Part shown: positions 1-8,374 of the stretch, piece by piece
How positions within the stretch are numbered: the stretch's first letter is position 1
Layout: each line of letters begins with the position of its first letter
From: Mycolicibacter arupensis
GTDB lineage: Bacteria > Actinomycetota > Actinomycetes > Mycobacteriales > Mycobacteriaceae
Length of the DNA stretch: 40,709 bases
Direction of reading: 5' to 3'
NCBI RefSeq assembly: GCF_002086515.1
Contig: NZ_MVHH01000036.1
Coordinates: 1 to 40,709, forward strand
Notes under the pieces: model-generated
What the model was told of the DNA's origin: nothing
What the model saw: only the letters and a program-made list of their open reading frames with translations
The model's database searches: none
Position numbers and translations under genes: made by a program

Positions 1-159
1 CCATCGGAGGCCAACCACCGGTCACCCGACTGACCAACCTCCCTGGACATCACAGCTAGCGACGGCTTCGGGAACGTTCTCCCGCCAGTTTTCGTTATGT
101 AAACTAATTACTTGATAGGCTAAGCAAATCGCCTTGTCCATCCTCCCCAAGGAGCACCC

Positions 160-1092
160 ATGGCACGCACCGACAACGACACCTGGGACCTGGCCACCAG
201 CGTGGGAGCCACGGCCACCATGGTCGCCGCCGCCCGAGCGATCGCCACCAGGGCCGACAATCCACTGATCGACGACAGCTTCGCCGAACCGCTGGTGCGG
301 GCCGTCGGCGTCGACTTCCTGACCAAGTGGGCCACGGGCGAACTGGCCAGCACCGACCTCGATGACCCTGAATCCCACTGGAAGCTCGGGCAGATGCCCG
401 ACGCCATGGCCGCACGCACCCGATTCTTTGACGCGTTCTTCGCCGAGGCCACCGCCGCCGGAATCCGACAGGCCGTGATCCTGGCCTCGGGTCTGGATGC
501 GCGCGCCTACCGGCTGAGCTGGCCCGCCGGCATGACGGTCTTCGAAATCGACCAGCCGGCGGTACTGGCCTTCAAGACCGCGACGCTGGCCGAGTTGGGG
601 GCAGAGCCGACCGCCGATCGCCGCGAGGTGGCCGTCGACCTGCGCGACGACTGGCCGGCGGCGTTGACCCAGGCGGGTTTCGACAGCACCGCGCCCACCG
701 CATGGATCGCCGAAGGTCTGCTCGGTTACCTTCCACCGGAAGCGCAGGACCGGCTGCTGGACAACATCACCGCGCTCAGCGCCGACGGCAGCCGACTGGC
801 CACCGAGGCGATCCCCAACATCTCGGCGGCGCAGCACGAGCAGGCGCGAGAGATGATGCGCGGGGCCACCGAGAAGTGGCGCGAGCACGGCTTCGACCTG
901 GAGTTCTCCGACCTGGGCTACGAGGGCGCCCGCAACGAGGTCGCGGCCTACCTCGACTCGTTGGACTGGGTCTCCACCAGCAGGACCATGACCGAACTCC
1001 TGACGGAGTACGGCCGTCCGACTCCCCCGGCCAGCGCCGACGCGGTGTCGATGGCTGATACCACCTACCACGCATCGATCAAACGGAGCTAG
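160..1092 (+). CDS. SAM-dependent methyltransferase, TIGR00027 family
   Basis: A 310-residue class I methyltransferase of the family that is greatly expanded in mycobacteria (leucine carboxyl methyltransferase-like). The N-terminus has the family signature with [13 protein letters not shown]. The SAM-binding stretch [11 protein letters not shown] lies near residue 110, and [11 protein letters not shown] follows as the acidic strand that usually contacts the ribose. The length is normal for the family. The ATG is preceded by AAGGAG at good spacing, which decides the start. The substrate is unknown for nearly all members; methylation of a small carboxylate or lipid is a guess. It is monocistronic and converges with the desaturase, whose stop lies only 10 bases away, so no terminator fits between them. 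Confidence 0.93.
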   Translation: MARTDNDTWDLATSVGATATMVAAARAIATRADNPLIDDSFAEPLVRAVGVDFLTKWATGELASTDLDDPESHWKLGQMPDAMAARTRFFDAFFAEATAAGIRQAVILASGLDARAYRLSWPAGMTVFEIDQPAVLAFKTATLAELGAEPTADRREVAVDLRDDWPAALTQAGFDSTAPTAWIAEGLLGYLPPEAQDRLLDNITALSADGSRLATEAIPNISAAQHEQAREMMRGATEKWREHGFDLEFSDLGYEGARNEVAAYLDSLDWVSTSRTMTELLTEYGRPTPPASADAVSMADTTYHASIKRS

Positions 1093-1102
1093 CCGCCGCC
1101 GA

Positions 1103-2020
1103 TCAGGCGGAGACGCGCTCGCGCGCCTTGGCCTTCTCTTCGTAGTAGGTGGCCCGCTCGTCGACCATCTTCATGAAGCCGATGACCTGCTCCCGGGCTT
1201 CCTCGCCTGCCGCGCCGAAGTCGTTGCGCTCGCTGATCTTCCAGAACCGCAACACCGGCTGGACGACGTCGTCGTGGTGGATGCGCAGGTCGTAGATCCC
1301 GGCCTTGGCGATCAGCAGGGCGTTCTCCTGGAAGCCGGGCATACCCATGCCGGGCATCGCGAAGCCGAGCACCTCGTCACGGATCGCACACATGGCCTCG
1401 TCCGGGGCGATGTCCAGGGCCGCCTGCATCAGGTTGCGGTAGAACACCATGTGCAGGTTCTCGTCGAGCGCGACGCGCGCCAGCAATTGGTCGGCGATCG
1501 GGCAGCCCGACGCCTTACCGGTGTTGCGGTGCGACACCCGGGTGGCCAGCTCCTGGAACGACACGTAGGCCAGCACCTGCAGTGCCGACTTGCCGCCGGC
1601 GTCGTAGCCGGCGACGGTGTGCTGCATCCGCATGTTCTCGAGGTTCACCGGGTCGATACCGCGGGTCACGATGAGGTAGTCACGCAGTGCGATGCTGTGG
1701 CGGCCCTCCTCGGCGGTCCACTGACCCACCCAGGTACCCCACGCGCCGTCCCGGCTGAAGGTGGTGGCGATCTCGCGGTGATACGACGGCAGGTTGTCCT
1801 CGGTCAGCAGGTTGACCAGCAGGGCGGCCTTGGCGACCGGGTCCAGCGGCGAGTCTTCCGGAACCCAGTCCTCGCCGCCGAGGAACGCGAAGTCACGCCC
1901 CCTGCTCCACGGCACGTAGTCGTGCGGCAACCACGGCTTGGCGGCCTTGAGATGGCGATTGAGGTTCTGCTCGACTATCGGCTCCAGCTCGTGAAGCAGC
2001 GCCGTCTGCACGTTCACCAT
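1103..2020 (-). CDS. Acyl-ACP desaturase, DesA1/DesA2 family
   Basis: A soluble di-iron acyl-[ACP] desaturase of 305 residues. It inserts a double bond into an ACP-bound acyl chain, and in mycobacteria this family feeds oleate and mycolate precursors. The N-terminal LLHELEPIVEQNLNRHL and the stretch TEDNLPSYH (73-81) match DesA1-type proteins. The iron ligand motifs EEGRH (104-108) and DENLH (186-190) are both intact, so it should be active. An in-frame upstream start at 2122 would add 34 residues of atypical sequence. The ATG at 2020 has a strong GGGAGGGGGAG ribosome site directly upstream and fits the family start, so I use it. A 20-bp inverted repeat lies 57-76 bases upstream and is probably its operator. 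It is probably a third paralog beside desA1 and desA2; the substrate chain length cannot be read from sequence. Confidence 0.92.
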   Translation of the reverse strand: MVNVQTALLHELEPIVEQNLNRHLKAAKPWLPHDYVPWSRGRDFAFLGGEDWVPEDSPLDPVAKAALLVNLLTEDNLPSYHREIATTFSRDGAWGTWVGQWTAEEGRHSIALRDYLIVTRGIDPVNLENMRMQHTVAGYDAGGKSALQVLAYVSFQELATRVSHRNTGKASGCPIADQLLARVALDENLHMVFYRNLMQAALDIAPDEAMCAIRDEVLGFAMPGMGMPGFQENALLIAKAGIYDLRIHHDDVVQPVLRFWKISERNDFGAAGEEAREQVIGFMKMVDERATYYEEKAKARERVSA

Positions 2021-2076
2021 AGTTTTTCTCCCCCTCCCGGAATCGACAAGCGGGCTGTCGATTGGCCCCCCAGCCG

Positions 2077-2096
2077 AACCTACGGTGCCGTAGGTT
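2077..2096. promoter_or_regulatory. Perfect inverted repeat, likely TetR-type operator of the desaturase gene
   Basis: AACCTACGG, two bases, then CCGTAGGTT: nine-base arms with no mismatch. It lies 57-76 bases upstream of the acyl-ACP desaturase ATG, where a repressor would block the promoter. Mycobacterial desaturase genes are known to be controlled by an acyl-CoA-responsive TetR protein (MadR). Whether this is its site is inference. Confidence 0.55.
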
Positions 2097-2215
2097 TGCT
2101 CCACGGTAAGCACGCACCCCACCGCGTGTCAACCGTTAACTTAGCTGTGAAGGACCATGGAGAAGGCTGCATCCAGGGTCGTGAGGACGGCGGAATTACC
2201 GCCGTAGACGCAATC

Positions 2216-3058
2216 TCAGCTGCGTTCGGCGGCCACCCGCGCCCGTTCTCGCATGGATGCGACCACTCCCCCATCGGCCAGCAGGTCGGTTCCGGTGAGG
2301 TAGCCACACTTGTCGCCGGCGCAGAAGGCGAACAGCTCCGCCATCTCCTCGGCGGTGCCCCACCGCGGGATCCGCGCATCGGGCATCATCATGCCGACCC
2401 CGGACTTTTCCTCGCGCCGGCCCATCTCGGTGTCGATGTTGCCCGGCGACACCGAGACGATCCGCAGCCCCCGACCGCCGAACCGTTCGGCCTGCGACGC
2501 GCAGTACCACTTCACGAAGGCCTTGCTGACGGTGTAGGAGAAGCCCGAACGCGCCTGCTCGGGCGCGTTGTTGCAGTAGGCCGTCATCGCCGACACGAAG
2601 GCATCGCCGTCGCGCAGTGCCAGCGGGAACTGGCCCGTCGGGTAGAGCTTGTCGGGCAGCAACTGGGCGGCCATGGAGGCCACGTTGACGATCACCGCCC
2701 CTTCCGGCGGGGCGAGGTCATAGAACGCCTCGTTGACCACGACGGTGCCCCACGCGTTGACCCGCATGACGAACTCGGCGTCGCCCATGCTCGGGCTCAC
2801 CCCGGCGGTGTGGATCACCGACGCCAGCGGTCCCACGCTCGCGGCGGTGTCGAACAGCTCACCGACGGCGTCGCGATCGGTGACGTCGCAGTGGACGATG
2901 GTCGCGGTGACGCCGAGTTCGGTGAGCGCCGCGTGCGCCTCATCGAGCCGGTCCTGGCGAACATCGGCCAGCACCACCGCGTGATCGCGGCCGAGAATCT
3001 TGGCCGTCGCCAGACCCATACCGCCCGCACCGCCGGTGATCACTGATACTGAAGCCAT
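2216..3058 (-). CDS. Short-chain dehydrogenase/reductase
   Basis: A 280-residue classical SDR. The nucleotide-binding motif TGGAGGMG is at residues 8-15, the NVAS strand carries the catalytic Ser (about 128), and SYTVSK gives Tyr175 and Lys179. A long insertion between NVAS and the catalytic tyrosine (about residues 131-172) resembles the 3-alpha-hydroxysteroid dehydrogenase/carbonyl reductase subgroup, so a steroid, ketone or aldehyde substrate is plausible. The C-terminal LTGTDLLADGG is the usual SDR closing motif. It diverges from the next SDR, with 60 bases between the two start codons, so they may share a control region. Confidence 0.9.
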   Translation of the reverse strand: MASVSVITGGAGGMGLATAKILGRDHAVVLADVRQDRLDEAHAALTELGVTATIVHCDVTDRDAVGELFDTAASVGPLASVIHTAGVSPSMGDAEFVMRVNAWGTVVVNEAFYDLAPPEGAVIVNVASMAAQLLPDKLYPTGQFPLALRDGDAFVSAMTAYCNNAPEQARSGFSYTVSKAFVKWYCASQAERFGGRGLRIVSVSPGNIDTEMGRREEKSGVGMMMPDARIPRWGTAEEMAELFAFCAGDKCGYLTGTDLLADGGVVASMRERARVAAERS

Positions 3059-3118
3059 AACTGGACGGTAGACGGCTGCGCCCCAGTGCCGGTCGATTGG
3101 GTGATGCGGAGAGTCGAA

Positions 3119-3859
3119 ATGACCGATCTGTCAGGCAAAGTGGCCTTGGTGACCGGCGCCTCGTCGGGGCTGGGCGCGGCGACAGCACAGCTGTTCGCCC
3201 GGCGCGGGGCATCGGTGTTCGGCCTGGCACGCGACGCCGAGCGGCTGGCCACGGTGTTCGCCGACGTACCCGGCGGGCAGTACGCACCCACCGACATCAG
3301 CACTGCGGCGGCCTGCGCAGCGGCGGTCGACCAGTGCGTTGCCCAGTTCGGCCGACTCGATGTTCTGGTCAATGTCGCCGGAGCACACCAGATGCGCCAC
3401 ACGTCCGCGGTCACCGACGACGAGTGGGCGCATGACCTCGCGGTCAACCTCAACGGGCCGTTCTTCCTGTGCCGCGCGGCGCTGCCGCATCTGCTGGAGA
3501 CCGGCGGCAACATCGTCAACGTCGCCTCGATCGCCGGGGTCGAGGGTCAGGCGTACTCGGCGGGCTACTGCGCGGCCAAGCACGGCTTGGTCGGGCTCAC
3601 CCGCGCGTTGGCCGTGGAGTTCACCGCCGAGAAGCTGCGGGTGAACGCCGTGTGCCCGGGCGGGATGCTGACCCCGCAGGTGACCAACTTCCAGCTTCCC
3701 GAGGGCGCTGACGTGAACCTGATCATGCGGGTGGCCTCGCCGCGGGGCTTGAGCGCCCCGAGTGACGTCGCCGAGGTGATCGCCTTTTTGGCCAGCGATG
3801 CCGCCGCCGCCGTACACGGGGCGGTGTACATGACCGATAACGGCAAGACGGCCGGGTAG
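3119..3859 (+). CDS. Short-chain dehydrogenase/reductase (FabG-like)
   Basis: A 246-residue classical SDR with TGASSGLG at 12-19, the NVAG motif (85-88), catalytic Ser137 in NVASIAG, and Tyr150/Lys154 in YCAAK. The closing GAVYMTDNGKTAG is a variant of the usual GxxxxVDGG. I chose the ATG at 3119 (MTDLSGKVALVTG) because it places the first strand correctly and has CGGAGAG upstream; an in-frame start at 3086 would add 11 unneeded residues. The family oxidises or reduces secondary alcohols and ketones with NAD(P)H, and the substrate is unknown. The flavoprotein gene downstream starts 22 bases later and is probably co-transcribed. Confidence 0.9.
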   Translation: MTDLSGKVALVTGASSGLGAATAQLFARRGASVFGLARDAERLATVFADVPGGQYAPTDISTAAACAAAVDQCVAQFGRLDVLVNVAGAHQMRHTSAVTDDEWAHDLAVNLNGPFFLCRAALPHLLETGGNIVNVASIAGVEGQAYSAGYCAAKHGLVGLTRALAVEFTAEKLRVNAVCPGGMLTPQVTNFQLPEGADVNLIMRVASPRGLSAPSDVAEVIAFLASDAAAAVHGAVYMTDNGKTAG

Positions 3860-3880
3860 ACGGCCACTAGCCTGCCCACC

Positions 3881-4420
3881 ATGGAACCGACTCCCGGCCC
3901 CGCGGCGCAACGTCCCGTCCTGCCGGCGGGTTACGGGTTGCCGGATTCGGCAGTGGGCCTATTGAGCTGGTCCGACGTCGAACAGCGACTGACCGCCTCA
4001 CAGCACTACTGGTTGAGCACGGTGCGCCCGGACGGCACGCCGCACTCCGTGCCGCGGTGGGGGGTGTGGCTGGAAGGCCGGTTCTACTACGACGGCGCAC
4101 CCACCACGCGTCACGCGCGCAACGCGCAGCACAACCCGGCCTGCACCCTGACACTCGAAAGCGGCACGCAGGTAGTCATTGTCGAGGGAATCTCGGTGGC
4201 CACCTCCGCCGACCCCGACGGCCTCGGAGCCCGGTTGGCGATCGCCTTTACGAAGTATCACCCGCAGTACGCTCCCGGCGCCGACTCCTGGGCGGGACCC
4301 GATGGCGGTGGGCTGCGCATGATCATTCCCCGCCGGGCGCTGGCCTGGTTCGCGTTCCCCACCGACTGCACCCGCTTCGTGTTCTCCGATGGGGCGCCGC
4401 TGGAATCTGACCCGAACTGA
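3881..4420 (+). CDS. Pyridoxamine 5'-phosphate oxidase-like split-barrel flavoprotein
   Basis: A 179-residue protein of the PNPOx/FDOR split-barrel fold. The segment HYWLSTVRPDGTPHSVPRW is the typical first beta hairpin that binds the flavin or F420 phosphate, followed by the barrel strand ACTLTLESG. Mycobacteria encode dozens of these, using FMN or F420 to reduce small molecules or biliverdin. I cannot tell the cofactor. It probably forms an operon with the SDR just upstream. Its stop codon abuts the stop of the convergent acyl-CoA dehydrogenase: the two stops together read TGATCA with no spacer. Confidence 0.82.
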   Translation: MEPTPGPAAQRPVLPAGYGLPDSAVGLLSWSDVEQRLTASQHYWLSTVRPDGTPHSVPRWGVWLEGRFYYDGAPTTRHARNAQHNPACTLTLESGTQVVIVEGISVATSADPDGLGARLAIAFTKYHPQYAPGADSWAGPDGGGLRMIIPRRALAWFAFPTDCTRFVFSDGAPLESDPN

Positions 4421-5632
4421 TCAGCGCAGCGCCAGCCCGGTCAGCGCCCGGGCGATGACCAGCCGCTGAATCTCACTGGTGCCTTCGAAGATGGTGAAGA
4501 TCTTGGCGTCGCGGTGCATCCGCTCGACCGGGTAGTCACGGGTGTAGCCGTTACCGCCCAGAATCTGGATGGCCTCGTCGGTGACGTAGACCGCGGTCTC
4601 GCTGGCGAACAGCTTGGCCATCGAGCCCTCGGCGTTGTCGAAGGCCTTGTTGTTGCGGGCCATCCAGCCGGCCCGCCAGACCATCAGCCGAGCAGCATCG
4701 ATGCGGCTCTTCATGTCGGCCAGCTTGAAGGAGACCGCCTGAAACTCACCGATCTTGCGGCCGAACTGCTCGCGCTGGCAGGCGTATTCGAGGGCGTACT
4801 CGTAGGCGGCGCGGGCCACTCCGACGGCCATAGCGCCGACTGACGGCCGGGTGCGCTCGAAGGTCTTCATGGCGGCCTGGCCGCCGGCCGACGCGCCGGA
4901 CTTGACCCGGGCGACGCGAGCCTCGAACTTCTCCCGCCCCCCGAGGATCATGTCCTCGGGCAGCCGGACGTTGTCGAGCACGATCTCGGCGGTGTGCGAC
5001 GCCCGGATGCCGTGCTTCTTGAACTTCTGGCCCTGAGCCAGCCCGGTGGTGCCGGGCGGGATGATGAACGTGGCCTGCCCACGTGAGCCCAATTCGGGAT
5101 AGACCGAGGCGACCACGATGTGCACGTTGGCGATGCCGCCGTTGGTGGCCCAGGTCTTGGTGCCGTTGAGCACCCATTCGCGGGCCGCTTCGTCATAGCG
5201 GGCGCGCGTCCGGATCGCGCCGACATCGGAACCGGCGTCGGGTTCTGAGGAGCAGAAGGCCGCGACTTTGGGGTCATCGGCGGTGCCGAACATCTCGGGC
5301 AGCCACAGACCCAGCTGCTCGGGGGTTCCGTTGCCCGCCAACGCCGCTGCGGCAAGTCCGGTTCCCAGGATCGACAGGGCGATCCCGGCGTCGCCCCAGA
5401 AGAGTTCCTCGAAGACCGCCAGCATGCCGATTCCGCTGGGTTCGGCCGCCTGGGTGGCGAACAACTCCGGCGAGTACAGGCCGATCTTGGCCGCCTCCTG
5501 GATGACCGGCCACGGCGTCTCTTCGCGCTCATCCCATTCGGCGGCGGCGGGGCGCACGACCTCGGCGGCGAACTGGTGCACCCAGTCACGCACCTCGATC
5601 ACGTCATCGCTGAGCTCTACCGAGAACGACAT
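4421..5632 (-). CDS. Acyl-CoA dehydrogenase (FadE family)
   Basis: A 403-residue FAD-dependent acyl-CoA dehydrogenase performing the first alpha,beta-oxidation step of beta-oxidation. [19 protein letters not shown] is the FAD-binding signature 1. [20 protein letters not shown] is signature 2. FEGTSEIQ near the C-terminus carries the catalytic glutamate (about residue 383) in the usual position for medium- and short-chain enzymes. The ATG at 5632 ([10 protein letters not shown]) has AGGAG upstream; the frame is open 45 codons further up but that part has no family character. It stands 106 bases downstream of a crcB gene on the same strand. Substrate chain length is not predictable here. Confidence 0.93.
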   Translation of the reverse strand: MSFSVELSDDVIEVRDWVHQFAAEVVRPAAAEWDEREETPWPVIQEAAKIGLYSPELFATQAAEPSGIGMLAVFEELFWGDAGIALSILGTGLAAAALAGNGTPEQLGLWLPEMFGTADDPKVAAFCSSEPDAGSDVGAIRTRARYDEAAREWVLNGTKTWATNGGIANVHIVVASVYPELGSRGQATFIIPPGTTGLAQGQKFKKHGIRASHTAEIVLDNVRLPEDMILGGREKFEARVARVKSGASAGGQAAMKTFERTRPSVGAMAVGVARAAYEYALEYACQREQFGRKIGEFQAVSFKLADMKSRIDAARLMVWRAGWMARNNKAFDNAEGSMAKLFASETAVYVTDEAIQILGGNGYTRDYPVERMHRDAKIFTIFEGTSEIQRLVIARALTGLALR

Positions 5633-5738
5633 GGCAACTCCTGAAAAGGATTGGGCGGTCACCCGGGACACTGTCGGGCTCGATTGTGACACCCGGAGCT
5701 GGGCGCGGTTGCGCTGCGTCGGCTTACCCCAGGATCGA

Positions 5739-6107
5739 TCAGGCCCACACCGCCTGTGCCACGACATGGCCGGCGTAGAACGCCCCCAGCCCGCAGGTCA
5801 GGGTGAGGACCAGATTGGCCAGCGCGTACAGCCGCGCACCGACACTGGCCAACTGCAGCGTTTCGTAGGAGAAAGTCGAGTAAGTGGTCAGCGCCCCGCA
5901 CAGGCCGGTGCCGATCAACAGGTGCAGCCGCTGATCGCCGACGCTCGCCGCCCCGGCGAGCACCCCCAGCAGCAGGCTGCCCACCACGTTGGCAGTCAGG
6001 GTGCCCCACGGGAATGCGGTGTCGTGGCGGGCTTGGACGAAGCGATCGGTCAGATAGCGCAGCGGGGCTCCCACCGCTGCGCCGGCGATGACCAGCAGCC
6101 AGGTCAC
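5739..6107 (-). CDS. crcB: Fluoride channel subunit CrcB/FluC (second of pair)
   Basis: A 122-residue membrane protein with four hydrophobic segments. [17 protein letters not shown] and the pore motif [10 protein letters not shown] are diagnostic for Fluc fluoride channels, which expel F- through a dimeric dual-topology pore. It starts with GTG inside the stop codon of the DUF190 gene (GTGA overlap), so it is translationally coupled. With the other crcB at 6451-6852 it probably forms a heterodimer, as in actinobacteria that carry crcB1 and crcB2 side by side. Confidence 0.93.
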   Translation of the reverse strand: MTWLLVIAGAAVGAPLRYLTDRFVQARHDTAFPWGTLTANVVGSLLLGVLAGAASVGDQRLHLLIGTGLCGALTTYSTFSYETLQLASVGARLYALANLVLTLTCGLGAFYAGHVVAQAVWA

Positions 6108-6454
6108 TGGTCGGCGGGGGTGCGTCCGATGTGCCGGACCACCTCGACTTCGTCCACCAGGATCAGCCCCTCGGTGACCAGCTCGTCGAGCTCGGGCAGA
6201 AATGCCCGGACGCGCTCAGGGGCATCGACGATGACCACCGAGACCGGCAGGTCCTCCGACATCGACAGCAGGCGGGTGGTGTGGATGGCCGAGGACGCTC
6301 CGAAGCCCTCGATACCGCGGAACACCGACGCGCCGGCCAGGCCGGCCCGCCGCGCTCGGTGCACGATCTCGCTGAACACCGGCTTGTGGTGCCAGGTGTC
6401 GCTCTCGCCGAGAAATACCGTCAGGCGCAGGGCGCGTCCGGTGAGCTGGTTCAT
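6104..6454 (-). CDS. DUF190 protein within the crcB operon
   Basis: A 116-residue soluble protein of the DUF190 family, with the typical start [12 protein letters not shown] and the middle segment [12 protein letters not shown]. The fold is PII-like. DUF190 genes are repeatedly linked to crcB, which suggests a sensor or regulator of the channel; this role is inferred from context. The ATG at 6454 has a perfect AGGAGG and overlaps the upstream crcB stop by four bases (ATGA). Open sequence further upstream in this frame is the reverse reading of crcB and is ignored. Confidence 0.9.
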   Translation of the reverse strand: MNQLTGRALRLTVFLGESDTWHHKPVFSEIVHRARRAGLAGASVFRGIEGFGASSAIHTTRLLSMSEDLPVSVVIVDAPERVRAFLPELDELVTEGLILVDEVEVVRHIGRTPADQ

Positions 6455-6852
6455 GCGATCCTCCTGATGATCAGACGACGGGCGAGGGACGCGGCGGTCC
6501 AGGTCGCGATCAGCGCCGCGACCGGTGTGCTGAGCAGATAGAGCAGCGCCCGGGCGAGCTGGCCGGCGGCGATCAGGGTGTCGACGTCGCCGGCGAAGGT
6601 GGAGAACGTGGTGTAGCCGCCGAGCACACCGGTGCCCAACAGGGGGCGCAACAGCCGATGCCCGACCCACACTTCGGTGATCGCCACCATGAGCACCCCC
6701 ATCAGTGCACAGCCGGTGACGTTGGTGATCAAAGTGGCCCAAGGGAATCCGTCGGCCGGGGTGGGCAGGGCCAACGCGACGGCGTAGCGCGCGCAGGCGC
6801 CGATGGCGCCGCCGACCGCGACGGCCGCGACTACTGGCGCCTGATCACGCAC
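6451..6852 (-). CDS. crcB: Fluoride channel subunit CrcB/FluC (first of pair)
   Basis: A 133-residue four-helix Fluc subunit. It contains GAIGACARY near the N-terminus, [17 protein letters not shown], and the pore signature GGYTTFSTF. It overlaps the DUF190 gene by four bases. The start is uncertain: GTG at 6852 follows the upstream stop by 13 bases with a weak GGGG, while GTG at 6891 would overlap the NTF2-like gene and add a basic 13-residue tail. I prefer 6852. No fluoride riboswitch is visible in front of the operon, so how it is induced is unclear. Confidence 0.9.
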   Translation of the reverse strand: MRDQAPVVAAVAVGGAIGACARYAVALALPTPADGFPWATLITNVTGCALMGVLMVAITEVWVGHRLLRPLLGTGVLGGYTTFSTFAGDVDTLIAAGQLARALLYLLSTPVAALIATWTAASLARRLIIRRIA

Positions 6853-6865
6853 CGCCGAGCCCCGC

Positions 6866-7264
6866 TCAACCGCCGTGCGCGGCGGCCTCACGGGTGATCT
6901 GGTCGAACTGCGCCGCCATGGCCTCGGCCAGCGCGGTGGCCGCCGACAGCGGCCGCACCATCACCACGAAGTCGTCGATCTTGCCGTCGTCGTCGGTATG
7001 CAGGAAGTCGCATCCAGTGATCCGCTTGCCGTCGACCGACGCCTCGAAGATCAGGGCGTGGTCGCGTCCCGACGCGTCGGTGATCTCGCGGACGTAGTGG
7101 AAGTCGGAGAAAACGCGCATCACCGCGCGCAGGATCGCCGCGGTGATCGGCTTGCCCGGGTAGGGCTTGAACGCCACCGGGGAGGTGAACACGACATCGT
7201 CGGACAGCAGCTCCTCGATGGCCGCGGCATCGCGGGCCTCCACAGCTTGCCGGAATGGGTGCAC
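6866..7264 (-). CDS. NTF2-like / SnoaL-fold protein
   Basis: A small alpha+beta cone protein of about 132 residues. HPFRQAVEARDAAAIEELLS followed by VVFTSPVAFKPYPG is the usual NTF2-like beginning, and FLHTDDDGKIDDFVVMVRP is the central sheet. Members are isomerases, cyclases or simple ligand binders, and no catalytic residues can be assigned. GTG at 7264 has GGAGG seven bases upstream and gives the normal family start; ATG at 7288 is an alternative adding eight residues. It is the first gene before crcB-DUF190-crcB and may be co-transcribed with them, though a role in fluoride resistance is not established. Confidence 0.8.
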   Translation of the reverse strand: MHPFRQAVEARDAAAIEELLSDDVVFTSPVAFKPYPGKPITAAILRAVMRVFSDFHYVREITDASGRDHALIFEASVDGKRITGCDFLHTDDDGKIDDFVVMVRPLSAATALAEAMAAQFDQITREAAAHGG

Positions 7265-7366
7265 CGGAACACCTCCACTGGTCAACATGTTGCAAAGTCC
7301 TACGGTAGACCCAGGGACTGTCCGATGCTGCGGGTTCCTTGCCGCGGCGGGATCCACCGAGGCCTA

Positions 7367-7774
7367 TCACCGGAATCGTCGGTCGATGACCTCACGCGGA
7401 AGCTGGTGCGGAGTCGGGTAGGTGACCAGGACCCGAATACCATCTGGATCGCCACCGTCGACGAAACTGATATCACCCAAGGTGTTCGAGTACACACTCG
7501 GATCGTGGACGCGCATGCGTTGTTCAATCTGCTTCAGCTCCGCCTCGCTGCCGACAGACCAGATGATCTGCTCGACACCGACGCCGGTGATGCCACCAGC
7601 CCTGGACGCCTCGTGCGTGCGCAGATAGATCTCGAAGCCGTCCGGCGTCAGGAGAAGTGCCGCATCCCTCTCACGAATGGCGACATCGCACTGGAACACC
7701 TCACAGTAGAACTTCACCGAGCGGTCCAGATGCGATACCCGCATCAAACACGAGGCAACCCTCGCCGTACTCAT
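7367..7774 (-). CDS. VOC (glyoxalase/bleomycin resistance) family protein
   Basis: A 135-residue single-module VOC protein. RVSHLDRSVKFYCEVFQC is the classical first beta-alpha-beta-beta-beta start, and GDISFVDGGDPDGIRVLVTY is the last strand with the DPDG turn. VOC proteins bind a divalent metal and act as isomerases, dioxygenases or drug-binding proteins. Function cannot be narrowed. The start ATG has GGAGAGGA upstream. The next gene upstream (DUF5994) is on the same strand, with a small hairpin between them. Confidence 0.87.
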   Translation of the reverse strand: MSTARVASCLMRVSHLDRSVKFYCEVFQCDVAIRERDAALLLTPDGFEIYLRTHEASRAGGITGVGVEQIIWSVGSEAELKQIEQRMRVHDPSVYSNTLGDISFVDGGDPDGIRVLVTYPTPHQLPREVIDRRFR

Positions 7775-7798
7775 CGGTGTCCTCTCCGGGATCAGTTC

Positions 7799-7822
7799 AT
7801 CCCGCTAAGAAATCGGCGGGAT
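7799..7822 (-). terminator. Stem-loop downstream of the DUF5994 gene
   Basis: ATCCCGC and GCGGGAT form a perfect 7-bp stem around a 10-base loop, 37 bases after the DUF5994 stop and 25 bases before the VOC start. There is no T-run. Mycobacterial intrinsic terminators often lack one, so a weak terminator or mRNA-end hairpin is possible. Confidence 0.3.
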
Positions 7823-7858
7823 TGATCGGTTGCCGGGGGTCGGACGACGCCAGGGTCG

Positions 7859-8374
7859 TCATGTTCCCCCTTCCGATTCCCAGCGATCAAGAGCGGTGGC
7901 CGCCAGATTGCGTCGTTCCCGTTCGCGTGGGCTGGCCGTCAGCAGATCACTCACCGAGACAGCGCCTTTCGACTGCGCCGCGGACATCATGGCGTCATGT
8001 GCATCGCTCGGGCCGGTGCGCGTGGGAACCACCATCAAAGTGAGACGGTCACCATCGAGCCCGAGAATTTCAATCGTGTCGATCGGCTGGATCCGGTATC
8101 CATCCAACCGTACCGGCCGCCCGTCGATGACGAGTTTCTTTGGCGCACTATCCCATTCGCTCAGGTTGTACAAGACCCGGCTTATGCGACCCAATCGAAC
8201 GGACAGCACAGCCAGCAGGTCGGGAAGCTCCACGACCAGATCCTCGGTATGTGGCCACCATGCCCCGTCGACGTATCCGCTCGGGGACGCTTTGCGCTTC
8301 AACCGTAACCGGGGCGTGTGCAGCGGTGACGCGGAGTTGTCAGGGCTTCTACGTGTTGTCTGCTGTCGCGTCAT
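7859..8374 (-). CDS. DUF5994 family protein
   Basis: A 171-residue protein matching the mycobacterial/actinobacterial DUF5994 family. It begins RLRLKRKASPSGYVDGAWWP, with a central SRVLYNLSEWDSAPKKLVIDG and the strand DRLTLMVVPTRTG. Function is unknown. Members often sit near stress and two-component genes in environmental mycobacteria. No membrane segment or metal motif is visible, and the C-terminal tail (RERERRNLAATALDRWE) is charged and helical. The gene is monocistronic or leads into the VOC gene. Confidence 0.8.
   Translation of the reverse strand: MTRQQTTRRSPDNSASPLHTPRLRLKRKASPSGYVDGAWWPHTEDLVVELPDLLAVLSVRLGRISRVLYNLSEWDSAPKKLVIDGRPVRLDGYRIQPIDTIEILGLDGDRLTLMVVPTRTGPSDAHDAMMSAAQSKGAVSVSDLLTASPRERERRNLAATALDRWESEGGT

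Noticed and set aside
1274..3046. 590-codon open frame on the plus strand
   Set aside because: It is antisense to the desaturase and SDR genes, has no family character, and arises from GC-rich third positions.
7265..7366. Fluoride riboswitch before the crcB operon
   Set aside because: GGTGATAGG on the minus strand looks faintly like the start of the crcB motif, but the conserved CTGATG/CCTAC part and the pseudoknot partner are missing.
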